Source: Setomelanomma holmii
Lineage: Eukaryota; Ascomycota; Dothideomycetes; Pleosporales; Phaeosphaeriaceae
Assembly: GCA_010015745.1 (NCBI GenBank)
Contig: ML978219.1
Span: 1 to 64,000 of the forward strand
DNA: 64,000 bases
Direction: 5' to 3'
How positions within the stretch are numbered: position 1 is the stretch's first letter; the number at the start of each line of letters is the position of its first letter. Below the pieces are notes generated by a model. The model searched no databases. It saw nothing but the letters and a program-made list of their open reading frames with translations, and was not told the DNA's origin. The position numbers and the translations under genes are program-made. This document shows, one piece after another, positions 1-11,152 of this stretch.

Positions 1-970
1 ACAGGCGTGGAGCTTCCTTTAGGCCATAGAGAGCGCGTAGAAGTCGCAGGGTTTGGCCGTACTTATCCTGGAAACCATCTGGAGTTCTCACATAGAGAGT
101 GCGATCCAGGAGAGCATTAAGAAAGGCGTTTAGCACGTCGTATTGCATAGCCTTGAGGTTGAAAGCACAGGCAAGTGCCATAAGAGCTCGGAAGAGGCGT
201 GCAGCTAGGGTAGCCGCGTACGTGTCGCCATACTGCTCCTGCAGATCTCCGCGCAAAACAAGGCGGGCCTTGTATTTGAGAAGATATCCATCCTCATCAA
301 ACTTGTAGGTGAATACCCACATTAACGGTACAGCATCATCAACGTATGAGACTGTGATATCTGGCCTTGCAAAGTTGCCTTTGTTCCAGCAGTTGCTGAA
401 CTTAGTAGAAGCAGCAGCTGTAAACTGTTTCCCGTGCGGGTGGTGTTTAAGTTCATTCCAGTAACGTGGTGGAAGAGGAAGATCATCGCAATGGATGCGA
501 GTAGGATCACGCTTGACCCTAAGTTCTGAGGCAAGAGATGTGGCCTCAGAGGCTTGCTAAATTATAGCAGCAAAGGCGTAGTACTTAGCCAAAGGACTAG
601 CCTCAATGAAGTGCGCCTGGCGGCGTCTTTTGCCAGTGACAATGTTGTCCTGCAAGAGATCTGGATCTCGTCGTTGAGGAGCGTTGTTCTGCTGTCGATC
701 TGGGACATATGGCGCATTTGTGATTGTATCTGAGTCCTCGTCAGGATTCTCATCAGAGTTCCACCCCCCAGGTGTCATGTGCTGTGAAGCAGCAGAGGAC
801 TCCTGGAATAGCTGTTGCTCAGCCGGGCTCATAACTGTTGGATGTGGGAGCACAGGGCAGGTATGAATGAGGCAGAAGGTTGTTGTATTGAGAGAGCTAC
901 TGCAAGCGATTATATACACAACCAAATGAGTAAGCAGGTGACTAACAGAGTCACGTGAGATGCAGTTCAC
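1..970 (-). pseudogene. Copia-type retrotransposon pol fragment
   Basis: Reading the minus strand from about 970 to 1 gives one continuous frame through the start of a Ty1/Copia reverse transcriptase. It has a linker with RRRDPD-like and NIVTGKRRRQAHF residues, then MWVFTYKFDEDGYLLKYKARLV, then QYDVLNAFLNALLDRTLYV and LRALYGLKEAPRL, which match the Copia consensus (LNG..., ALYGLKQ). The fragment runs off the window edge, so the catalytic YVDD and RNase H lie outside. One in-frame TAG interrupts it at 557-559, where a CAG would read through; this fits a C-to-T change. No LTR was seen at the inner edge near 990. The element abuts the truncated N-terminus of the next dead gene. Confidence 0.85.
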
Positions 971-1005
971 AGTGTACTGTGTGAACTGAGGTGCCAGGCT
1001 GACAA

Positions 1006-3354
1006 TTGAAAGAGAATTTTACGAAAGTGCATGACGAAATTCTAAAGACATTCTTCGTCGATTTGAAATCAGAAGCCGAGAATGACAAGCAGCTCAAAAC
1101 GGTGCGCTTACTCCGTCACTGCACTCATCGCCAACAAGTCACGGAGTGGATCTACAACCTTGCTGGCCCATACTTTGACACAGAGACGACGGCGAAGCAT
1201 GAGAACTTCCTTAACCAAAGAGAGTCCCGTGATGAATTACTTCATCAGTATTTACAATCTAGAGCAAGGCTAGAAAGCCCGGACGATTGGGCACATGCGA
1301 CCGATGCGCCCGAACTTGATTCCAGTGATGAAGACGAAGAAGATGCCTCATCCCTCGAAGAGCTTGAATCGCTTGTGAACTTCCTCGTCAGCGGATTGTC
1401 ATTCGAGAATCTCAGAATCAACCTCTATGGTCTGGCACATCCTGACCAGGCGATTGAAGAAGCTTTGCGCACTGGTAAGGTCGAAGTCCTTCGGTCATTA
1501 CTCTTGAAGCAGCTTGACAGGGTCGCTGTAGGAGAATACATCTGAATCGAGGAGCTTGATGCCGCGGATTATACACGAGCAGAGATCGCACAGCTACTGG
1601 CCGAGGAGTCGAGTAACAAACCTTGGATCTACTTTGAGCCTAGATACGACAAGAAGAAGCATCTTCCCTTGGCAGATTCCGATTTCCACGTGCCTGGTTG
1701 TGTGCATAGTCTGGCAAGCTCCGTCCTGGATGACAAGAGGCCCACTAAGCTATCGAAAGACCAAAAATTTCAAGACACCGTACAAGAGCTATGCGGCATT
1801 GCAGGTGTTGCCCCAGACACGTGTGATAAGAACAGCTGGAACAGTGCTGTACACTTCGCTCCCGATAGCAGCATGGCGACGGTTACATACAGTCTATCAA
1901 ACGCTCCCGAAATTGATGATGAGCAAATTTTGCTTACGCGGATCATACAGACGCTAGAACGTGTTCTGGCGGCCGTTGCATGCTTGCAATGTTCCGGCCT
2001 ATGCTGCAACTCGTACACAGTCATCACAGCAGGGCGCGATACTGGAGTGGTTCATTTGAAAGAAATCCGTGTGCACAAACTCGGAGCGCTTCTACATCGT
2101 GTGCAATGCTACGTCATCTTGAGCCTACCGAACTTTTCTTATCAGCACGACTACCTTGAGGACGCTTGGTGGAAATGTTGTCAGATTCTCGATGTATTTG
2201 AGATAGCTGAGACGAACATGCGTGGCGAAGGCACAAAAGGGGCGAAGCTCCACTTGATGGCTTTGACCACAAAATTCGCCTCTCTAGTATTTCTTTCATA
2301 CAGTCAGGCTCATCTCGCCCCTATACAGCCGTTCTTTCTGGACACGGCTCTAGAAAGAGTTTCTTTGACTGAGAGCGGCGACCTTCGGGTTCCGTTTGTA
2401 ATTGCTAAAAGTATTCGGCTTACTTGCTTGGATGACATGCTTCGCTCGGCCGTCACAGTCTTTCAAATGGTGCGAGCATCATCCTACGATCTGCAGCTAG
2501 GGTCGGATCCTCTGGAGGCGAGGTATGATCTGAGTGCATCAGCAACAGACTTGATTGGTAAGGGCACTCTTGTATGAACCTCGACATCGTGCTAATTGGC
2601 CTGTGAAGATACCTGGGATAACGGATGCCTTGTCATTTCAAACAACCACCTCAATCATAGTGGTTCTGCGATCCACTTGTGCGGCGGCGTAATAGCGCCT
2701 GTGCGCGCCTCTCCTGCCCTCATTGACAACGCAACTCACACAGATATGCTGTGGCATTGGTCTGCTGGCAGCGGACCAGGTACATACGAACAGCCATTCC
2801 CCAAAACAGAACGCACCCGTTGCTATGTCTTCACTCCGTTCATTGCCACAGTCCGCAAGAAGCAAGCCGGATTGTTAGCTTGCTTAACTTATTTAACTTA
2901 TCTTCAGCTAATTAAGCTAAGCCTAGTCTTTTTAAAATTTACAAAAATTACAAGTAATCTTAGCCGTATAGTAAGGCTTGCTTGACTTGCGTGTTAGGCT
3001 TGCGAGATAGTTAAGATATAGAGGAGGCTCCTACTCTTCTAGCTACACTAATAACTACGCTGCTAACTAAGCGGCCTAGTTACACGCTTAGTTACGCGCT
3101 CAGTTATTATTTCCTTGCCTGTACAGCTAAGTATCCTAAGAGAGACTAAGGGGGCATATTGGTCTATTAATTAACTAATCTACTAATCAAGTTGCAAGCA
3201 AGCTACTCTAAAACAGTAACAAGCAAGCTATAAGTAAGCTACGAGCACGTTAATAACAAGCAAGCTAATCAACGACTATAAACTTGATTGACTTGCTTGT
3301 TGCGGACTGTGGTCATTGCAGATCAATCGGTAAGCGCACAAGACTTTGCTGGAT
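1006..3354 (+). pseudogene. disrupted fungal gene of unknown function
   Basis: One reading frame can be followed from 1006 to 3354 if three lesions are ignored. (1) An in-frame TGA lies at 1543-1545, followed in frame by IEELDAADYTRAEIAQLL and KPWIYFEP; a tryptophan codon there is a plausible ancestor. (2) A normal-looking 51-bp intron lies at 2558-2608 and keeps frame (LI-D-TWDNG). (3) A 467-bp MITE is inserted at 2846-3312; skipping it with its target duplication restores TPFIADQS and a stop at 3354. No ATG opens the frame, and the stop just upstream of 1006 plus the adjacent Copia fragment suggest 5' truncation. The xPWIYFEP block followed by HVPGC and a cysteine-rich LQCSGLCCNSYTV stretch resembles large uncharacterised fungal proteins I cannot name. 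Confidence 0.6.
2846..3312. mobile_element. 467-bp AT-rich MITE with TIRs and 6-bp TSD
   Basis: The ends are inverted repeats: left starts CCACAGTCCGCAAGAAGCAAG, and the right end read in reverse starts CCACAGTCCGCAA then CAAGCAAG, one mismatch in about 21 bases. TCATTG flanks the element on both sides (2840-2845 and 3313-3318), a perfect 6-bp target-site duplication. The interior is AT-rich, has many CTAAGC/AGCTTAG-like motifs, and has no coding potential, so it is non-autonomous. Removing the element plus one TSD copy rejoins the reading frame of the host gene. The superfamily is not settled: hAT elements normally give 8-bp and Mutator 9-11-bp duplications. Confidence 0.85.
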
Positions 3355-3849
3355 GATTCTCAATCTAAAAGCGATGAATCCTTTTGTGTATGTGGCTATT
3401 AAGGGTGTTCTAGTCAAAACATATGGATCATAATCCATAGCTGTCCAAAGCCGTGATCGTCGTTCTGCCCACGAGACGAAATCGTGAGGAGCGCTGGAAG
3501 TTCAAAGGTGACACGTCGACAGTAACGGCGGTACCTTCTGTCGCGTGCACTTTCAGGTTCTTCAATTTGATACAGACAGGCACATAATGAGCTACGCAAC
3601 ACCTATTCCATCCTCTTATCAGTTCTTGAAAGATCATGCCACTCAAGGAGAACACGAGGATGTCCACTTTGGAAACGCCGATCGCCTTGAGAAAGTCCTT
3701 GTATCGCCAGACTCTCGAAGAGTGGCGTGAACCGTGCCTTGACTGTGGTCACAACCAGACTTGCTATCAGTCAGTCCGGTCATTTGTCAGTCCAAAAACA
3801 GCGCAAAACTGGCAGTCGGAGCGACAACAACTGATTTGATTGGCTGCCA
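3355..3849. other. intergenic, no gene recognised
   Basis: Short open frames on both strands (for example minus 3428-3667) have no recognisable motif. The stretch separates the MITE-hit gene from the hAT element; CAGTC-rich sequence around 3768-3900 may belong to the 3' end of that transposon. Confidence 0.5.
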
Positions 3850-6750
3850 AGAGATATTGGAGTCGTGAACTGAAAACTGATCTGACTGCCAAGATCTGAG
3901 TTTTGGTGTTGTACTGACTGATAAATTGTCATCTGATATCATAAAAAGCTCTTGTGATTGCTCAGATAGGCCTGTATAGCGACTATTTCCTCTGCTGTGT
4001 GTCCTCCTCTTGGTGTTTTCAATCCAATCCGACGCCAGCTTTTTAAGCACTGCAACGCTGTGATCAACTCTGGTTTCATCCGCAATTGCCGCGTGCCCAG
4101 CATGTCTCCAAGCTCGCTGAAAGTACGCTCACAATCAGCCGCTGACGCTGGTATTGTGAGCACGTCGATAGCAAACTTTGACAGAGATGGGTATTGCCGT
4201 GACTGCAGCTGCCAGTACAGCAGTGGGTTGTGCAACCTGGGGTCGTCCTCTGCGATAGCAGGAACGCCGCTTCCACTGCTGATATTCATCGCCAAGACTC
4301 TCCTCCACCTGCTTAACAGCAGCGTCAAGTTGTAACTTCAAGTAAGCTGATCAAGACTTAGTTAGCGCAGCTACGCGCGGCTTTTTTGACGGCTGTTGCT
4401 CGTCGTCGCTTGACACGCTGCCTGCTGCTGCTGACTTGGAGTCCTTGTATGTCTTCCACAATGCTAAGAAAGCACGGTGGTTGTTTGTAAGCCAGCCGTC
4501 GCGGTAGTGAGCGGCGTTGCGCATGGTGTTGTGATCGTGGGGAACAGCCCAGAACGCGTCAAGATGGTGTTTATAGTGCGGATAGAGGACAGTAGCAGTG
4601 TAATAGACTAGCGCGTCATCAAGCTTTGCGTAGTATTGTGACAGTTTCTGGTGCGCAAGGTTAACGTTAAGCACAAGGTGGTCCTCTGGCGCTGCTAGAT
4701 CGTTGTAATCAACCTCCTTGAGACAATCTTTAAGAGCTTCAAGCTCGTCAAGAAGCTACTCACAGGTAACAAGTACCCCCCAGATTGCGCCGTGGCGACT
4801 GTATTTGCTGCGTCTCTTAAGCAATTTTCTCGCCTCAGCAAAAGGCGCAAGGAGCCTCATATACTCATTGATTGTTGCCCAGTTCGTAGCGTGGAGGCCT
4901 CCCTCGCGCAAGAACAGTCTGGTGGGCTATACAAGTTGTTAGCAGTTGCTATTGCAGATTGGTGAGATACTGACTGGCGGATCACGGGCACCAGGACGCC
5001 GCTCGCGTCGAGCCACCGCCTCTGTGTGGCGATTCTCATCAATCTTATGCTCTACGTAGTTGTCAAGAGGATCTTGAAGCTCGATGGCTCGAGCAAAGGC
5101 AGCGTAGTAGGAATTCCAGCGAGTCTTGACCGGCTTGACAAGCTCCTTGAGCTGGACAGGTATCTGTAACGCGTCTGCTTCTACTTGCTGCAGAGTCTGC
5201 AAAAGTTGTCACGTCCAGGGTGTGCAGATAGACGTGATGATATCAAACAACACCCCAATGGGCCTGTATTGACGCCAATCCTTCATGAATTGCTCCTCAT
5301 CCTGTATCCAGTCAGCCCAGCCGCAGAACTTGTCCTGCTTCTCCTTTTTCTTCTCCTCCTCCTCCCACCCCACTGCCCTCCAGACATGGCATGGCGGCGC
5401 AATAGGTCGCCGCCATGGTCATCCTTAAAGGGAGGCTGGGGTGGGGTAGAGGAGAGAATGATAAGGCTGGCGGGTGAGTTTTATACACTGTTGGAAGGAT
5501 GAGGTTGCTAGACTTACGTCAAGGTTTCCGCCGTCGTTCTCATAAGCGTCGCGGTCTTTGCCCCATATAATTACTTGAGCGCTGAGGTTAAGGATATGAC
5601 AGCAGCAGCAGCATAGACACCGCTCTGCAGTCTTAAAGCCGTACAGATCAGCGAGACTGTTGACAGCAGTGTCGTTGTTGTAAGCGTTATCCAGTACAGA
5701 GTAGCCCACTGAGTCCTTGTCAACCCCAAAGTTTGTCAGCGTTGCTGCCACAACTCGCGCAATATTAACGCCACTATGCTGCCTATGGAGCTCTGGCAAA
5801 CCCAGAACAAAGTCTTTTACTTCGCCGTTGACGTCCATCATATGTACGCAGATACCGGTGAGGCCAAGCCTGCCGCCAGTTGACGTCCAGGTGTCAAATG
5901 AGACGTGGATGAGGTTCTGCGCGTTGCGCAGATATGCGGTTACGACAGGTATAAAGGAGTGGGATGCAGCGACGATTGCGCCAAAGTACTGCTTCAGCCA
6001 GCGGGTTTGCTGCCTTGATCAGACGCCGAAAGGAGGGTGTTTCAATAACACGCAGATTCTGGTTGTCACTGGCCACCCAATCTATGACCGCATCTTGGAA
6101 CTTGCGGGTCTCAAACGACGCCGAGATCCCATTTGCGACGCCTTGAGACACCTCTATATTGTTCTGCTGCATGTGGGCGACGAGTGAGCCTTGATTCGGA
6201 TCAACAGGAGCAGTTACTGGCCCAGAAGCGCTCACGTTGTGACCTTTGACCTGCTTAGCTAAGTGGGCAGCGGCACCTGACGTAGATCCAGATGAGTGTT
6301 CTCCTCCTGGGTTCTTGTCAACGTGACAACAGCGGCAAAGCTAGTAATTGCTCTTCTTGTTGCAGTGGTATACAGGCCAACCGTACAGGTATATCCAACT
6401 TAGAGGACCTTTGGTGTGGTCCTTGCTGTGCCTTTCAAGGTGTGGGACTTGCGCCCAATTCAAGCCATCAAAGACGCTGTTGTCAGTATCAACAGCTACA
6501 GTAGGGACATCGCACTCATCAGGATCAGGATCAGAGTCAGTAGAAGGAGCAGCAGGCGCGGCAGACGCGTTCAGAGGAGCCTGTCCGCGATTGTCGCATC
6601 GAACAAGGCGGGAGACTTGTGAGGATGGCTGTACAGGCATCTCAACACCAAGGAAAAAGGTATAGGACGCGTGTTGACGATGCAACAGATAGCAGGAACT
6701 AGCAGTAACAGGCTCAAAGCTCAGACGATCAGGTGGTGGACTGCCCAATA
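3850..6750 (-). mobile_element. degenerate hAT-family transposon (transposase remnant)
   Basis: Minus-strand pieces line up as one hAT transposase from about 6750 (N-terminus) to 3939 (C-terminus). In order: a BED-finger-like N-terminus; a SASFETRKFQDAVIDWV block; SVLDNAYNNDTAV and CHILNLSAQVI; a probable intron (about 5427-5517, GTAAGT...AG); FCGWADWIQDEEQF; TRWNSYYAAFARA; EYMRLLAPFAEARKLL then SKYSRHGAIWGVL; and the C-terminal dimerisation region ADCERTFSELGDMLGTRQ. It is inactive: in-frame stops at 5209-5211 (TGA), 4756-4758 (TAG) and 4351-4353 (TGA), and a frameshift near 4265-4275. The stops fit C-to-T changes of CGA/CAG. I could not identify matching terminal inverted repeats or an 8-bp duplication, so the outer limits are approximate. 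Confidence 0.85.
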
Positions 6751-7309
6751 CACGAAGATTTCCGCGCCAGTCGCTTGTTATTCGCTGACTGAATATAGTA
6801 TTGTACTCTCAACCTTGCCGCAAGTCACAATCGATTGCTTTTCCTAGTTAGCAAGTGCTGCGTACCAAAGACTCTGAAATCGATCCGGCTCTACTGGCAT
6901 GTACTCTGTCTACGCAGCGAGGACGTTTGGTAGTTGAGTAATCGCGAGCCGACAAGCCGAGAAGATGGGTAAATTTAGTCGGTGGAAATCGTGGCGGTGT
7001 AGCGGGATTCTTGAGCTAAGTTAAGGCCTCTTGTCGGGCCGAACGACATAGACGCAACAGCCACAATCGGTGCGACTCCAGACGCATGCAGATGGCGAGG
7101 GCAAAAAAAAACGGATGAAGGAGGATTTAGAAATCCTCCTACTAATTTCGTCGGACTTGGTGGAGGAACAGGGTGGATGACATGTAACAGTTACGGAGAT
7201 TTGGACCTATAAGTTGCGATGTCTTCCACCGGGACTACATCAACAAGTACTCAATAGCCTAGACTCGATACTCCTATCTAACACAACTTCTCTCATCGAT
7301 CTTTGCTAC
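6751..7309. other. intergenic with one hairpin
   Basis: No gene is seen. A perfect 10-bp inverted repeat (AGGAGGATTT / AAATCCTCCT, 2-base loop) occupies 7119-7140, next to an A-run at 7103-7111. Its role is unknown. Confidence 0.5.
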
Positions 7310-8246
7310 AGCATTGTCGATATGCATCTACTTTCGCTACCCATCTTGGCACTCTCACTTCTGGTACTTTCAAATTCCAGCTCTCAACCTTCCAACCCAT
7401 CCTGGTCTTCACACCAATCAGTCCAGAGTGGGAGTTCTACAGATCGTCTTCAACAACACCAACTCGGAGGTGAATGTCTGGAGCGAGGATGCCCTTACCG
7501 GACTCACGGACATAGTACAGCGTCTACGCAATGACACTAATACTAAAGTCATTCTCTTCAACAACTGACGTGCCATATTACTTCATGGCTCATCTAGACC
7601 TCTTGATTCAGCCTTTCAGTAGGTCATCTTCCCCTTGCCCGCAGGACGGAACTGAGAATCTCAGACCCGACATTGCTCAACGGACCGCCGAACTGCTGCA
7701 TACATGACCAACCTCAATCAAGTCACCATCGGTGCTGTCAACAGTGTGGCCCGCGGTGCTGGCAACGAATCACTTATCTCGCTCGACATGCGCTTTGCAG
7801 TGAAAGCGCATACACGACGTGGACAGCCCGAAATTGGCCTTGGTCTTGTGCCTGGTGGTGGAAGAAGCCACACGCCTCATTGGTCGTGGCACAGCTCTGG
7901 AATATATCCTGACGGGGCAAGATGTGTTGGCTGATGATGCGGACCGCATGGGTTGGATGAACAAGGCTTTTGAGAAGAGGAGGAGAGGAACGCGCACATT
8001 GAGGACATCATTCCAAGACTTCTCTTGTTCCCAGTCGAGGCACTGGGCCTGATCAAGCAGTCCGTAAACGTGGCTTCGAGACCGCAACTAAGTGACACTG
8101 TGGGGGATGCGGATAGGTTCTTGCAGGCTGCTTCGCAGTCGAAGGCACAAGCACTTATAGTCGACCTTCTCCAGCTGACTAGGAACCACTCGACTGGTGA
8201 TGTGGAGCTATATCTTGGAGAGAGTGTTCACCTCCTGTACGACTAG
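7310..8246 (+). pseudogene. frameshifted crotonase-family (enoyl-CoA hydratase/isomerase) gene
   Basis: Successive plus-strand frames carry a crotonase fold in the right order. They are VNVWSEDALTGLTDIVQRL; then SDVPYYFMAHLDLLIQPFS in another frame; then NQVTIGAVNSVARGAGNE and LDMRFAVKAHTR-GQPEIGLGLVPGGG (oxyanion-hole and active-site loops typical of the family); then TRLIGRGTALEYILTGQDV...DRMGWMNKAF; then LFPVEALGLIKQSVNVA to the end near 8246. Switching frame is needed near 7565, 7705, 7860 and 7985. None of the junctions has convincing splice sites at the right place, so a decayed gene is more likely than an intron-rich one. The N-terminal start is not identifiable. Confidence 0.65.
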
Positions 8247-8356
8247 GTCCTTGCATTAAGAAGTCGATGTCGTTGGGAGGCTGGGAAAATGGTAAGATAG
8301 TCTGTAATTGTAGTCATCAAAATTTCTGAGACGCGCCCCCCACCCCCAACAGTCTA

Positions 8357-10920
8357 TCACACTACACCCTCAGCATACCTCTCCACACCCTTCTTGATCT
8401 CCTTCACAATTTCATGGGCCTCGTCCGCCGTCTGCGCCTCGAAATCATATCTCTTCGTCTCTCGCTCCTTGAACACTAGCAAGCGGAACATCTTCGGATG
8501 TTTCTTGCTTACTTTGCTTCCGACTACGCTGCTAAAATGCACCGTCGTAGTCTTGCCGCCTTCAACTGCAAAGCCGCCTGGTCGTACGTTGCCTTTGTTT
8601 GTTTCGCCGGGCATGATGTGGATGTACTCGTTGTCGAGGGCGAGAATTCGGGACGTGCTTGAAGCGAATGACATGGGCTGTTTGCGCAGGACGGCGTAGC
8701 GGCGGTAGTAGTTTGTTGCCGTGAGTGCAAGGGCAGAAGATTCGGCTCGTGCGGCGAGAGGATGAATAAGGCCGTGACCTGAGACGGCGGCGTGGGTGCG
8801 TTCACCTTTCTTGGTCTTCTTGGGTGCGCCGCCGGTGCTGATGATGAGGGGTGCGTTAGGAGATGAAGAACCTGGAGATCCTGCGAGGCCGAAGACGCCA
8901 TCGCCTACGAAGCGGCGGCGAAGCAGATCAAGGTCGTTGCGAGAGCCGAGAGCTTCGACTGTGCGGTCTGTGGGTGCGACGGTCGTGCTGCCGCTGACTT
9001 TGAGGATGTAGAGTGCCTTGTCTAGTCGTAATTCGTGGCAGACTTGCTCGAAGACATCGGCAATGTAGGTGTCTGTGGTACAATTGATTGGAATGTGCTT
9101 GGTGTTGAAGTTCTCGTCGGTGAAGTGAACGTTGACAGTCTTCGGTGCTCCAACGCGGCTGGCGGCATGGGAAGCATTGACCGTCGGAGCGTCTGCCAGG
9201 GCGCTCTTGTCCTTGCGAGTCGCTGTTGGCGCAAAAGATGGACCCGTGATAGGATTTCGGAAGCTCTTCGCGCGATTAGGTATTGGTTTGATGGGCTTCT
9301 TCTCCACCTTGCCCTCTGCAGCGTCCTGTTGAGACTCGAGCGCTGTGGCTGCTTCGCGACTGTAGAGAGGTGTGAGCTTCTCGTTCTCTGCTATCTCACG
9401 CGGGCTCGCATCAACGAGTGCAAACTCGTCCCATGGCTTCTCACGAGCACGAGGGCGCATGCCACGCGCATTGTTCGAAGCAAAGTCCTTTAGTGGTTTA
9501 TTGCGAGTCAGAGGCGGGAACTCATCATCGATCTCGCCATCATCATACATTCGCATCACCCAATGGTTGACATTCATCTTGTCTGGCGATAGTGGTGGCT
9601 CAAGCTTCTCTTCTTGGTATCGATGGAGTGCGTACCCGATGGCTTCAGCGACGCTTGGGCCCTCACCCTTGTCATTGAACTTCCTAATCAGAAGCTCGAC
9701 AGCCTTGGAAGATTTTGATGAGAATGGGCAATACACCTTGAGGTATATCGGATTCTGTTGAGCTTCGCTGGCAGCGTTCCAGCCAGCGAAGCGCTGGAGC
9801 GGATTTGATGGCTTCTGTTCCTTGGCCTGCAGTGCCTGAGTGAGTGCACTGACGGGCAGAATGAAGCTAATTGGCCGTGGTGGCGGCAGAGCTTGCAGTG
9901 TCGGCTGCAATTGTTCTTTTTTCTTCTTTGGTGACATGTTGAATGATGTGAGATTAGTCATACCGGGCAGAGCGGCCGGCGGGGATGAGTCAAGAGCATC
10001 GCCGTTCGCGCCTATGAGAGAGCCGCTGTCTGCTGAGCCAGAGAATTCGGAGTCTAGTGAGCTATCGGACTCATCACCCTCATCCAGCGCTTCCAGACGT
10101 GTTCCTCGTCTTTGTCCCTCGTCTTCTTGTATGCGCTGCGCAAGCAGTTGCCTGTTGTTGGCGGCCTTTCGTGGATTGATCTTCCTCTTCCTGAAGGCGG
10201 AATTGTCGAATTCGTTCTCGGATGACATTTCACTGCTCGTGACCGTGTCTCTCCGGGGGCGCTCCTTGACCGTCTCAAGTGTGCCCAGAGACCCTCGTCG
10301 TAGCTCAGTATCTGGTGGTCGCGACGGCTCGGTAATCATAACTGACGGCCCTTCGGCTGCACCAGCAAGCTCATTCCTCAGCGCGGAGCCTTGAATTGGT
10401 GAAGAGCCCGAGCGTGTCCGTAGCGGCATCTTGGTGAACTTGATCTGGTTCGCCGGTCTTGCTGTATCCTCCTCATCATCGCTCTCATCACTTAGGTCAC
10501 TACTGTCGTCTTCTTCAAGTATCTCCTTTCTGCGCCGACGCTTTGCATTGAGTGTGGGTCCAACTGTGTCGTTGCTACCGCCTCCAGTGACCATGCCACC
10601 CTCCTCTTCATCATCGCCAAAGCCCTCGGGCGCCTTCAGACCAGCCGATCGCGGGGCCTGGAAGTACTCGGAGGTGATAGCGGTGGGGATGGGCGGGGAG
10701 TAGGTGCGCTTGATGTCGGCGGCGTTGCACACCCATCCTGCCGCCCGAAAGGCAGGGTTATTCAGGACATTTGAATTGACATTGATCAGTCGCTCCCCGA
10801 CACCGTCTTTGATTGAAGAAAGGTACGCAGTCCGAAGCTGGTAGAGGACGAAGCTGCGGAGGTTAGCTGCGAAATGCCGAGGTGTCGCGGAGCTTACTCT
10901 TCATTCTGAAGGAGAGACAT
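8357..10920 (-). CDS. SIN1/AVO1, subunit of target of rapamycin complex 2
   Basis: Two exons, 10920-10898 and 10853-8357, joined over a 44-bp intron (10854-10897), give 839 residues starting MSLLQNEDFVLYQLRTAYLS, the usual SIN1 N-terminus. After a long acidic, serine-rich region comes the CRIM domain (about residues 360-470; NPIYLKVYCPFSSKSSKAVE, then VNHWVMRMYDDGEIDDEFP), which binds AGC-kinase substrates. Next is a Ras-binding-like stretch (VNVHFTDENFNTKHIPINC), and a C-terminal PH domain (about 730-835; NYYRRYAVLRKQPMSF). Fungal AVO1 recruits and scaffolds TORC2 at the plasma membrane. It is transcribed divergently from the PRCC-like gene. Length and domain order are normal; the call is secure. 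Confidence 0.93.
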
Positions 10921-11152
10921 GGCGGGTGGTCTAGGGTATCATAGTCATATCAGATTCATAAACATCAGACCAGCTGAGTGCGTCTCGTTGGCGCATAGGG
11001 AAGTGAGATGGAAGTGTGGAGGCATGGGCACGAGTGGTGAATTGTGGGGAGTGGACCCTGGCGCTTGGCAACGGCAATCGTCATGCGGGTGATTTCCATG
11101 GACAACTTTATTTGCACTCCACTATCACACGCGTGCACAGCACAACGCGACC
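10921..11152. promoter_or_regulatory. shared divergent promoter, SIN1/AVO1 and PRCC-like
   Basis: The two start codons point away from each other across 232 bp, so both promoters must lie here or overlap the genes. No clear TATA box is seen. Confidence 0.5.

Noticed and set aside
2846..3312. 8-bp or 9-bp target duplication for the MITE
   Set aside because: Shifting the element edges does not give a longer exact duplication; only the 6-bp TCATTG fits.
3428..3667. 79-codon minus frame between MITE and hAT
   Set aside because: No motif, no start context and no homology I recognise.
3768..6800. CAGTC-rich ends as hAT terminal inverted repeats
   Set aside because: CAGTC...ACTGGC on both sides matches only loosely and no 8-bp duplication was found, so ends were not fixed.
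9840..10394. 184-codon plus-strand open frame
   Set aside because: Antisense to the low-complexity part of SIN1/AVO1; serine/proline runs are mirror images of the real frame.
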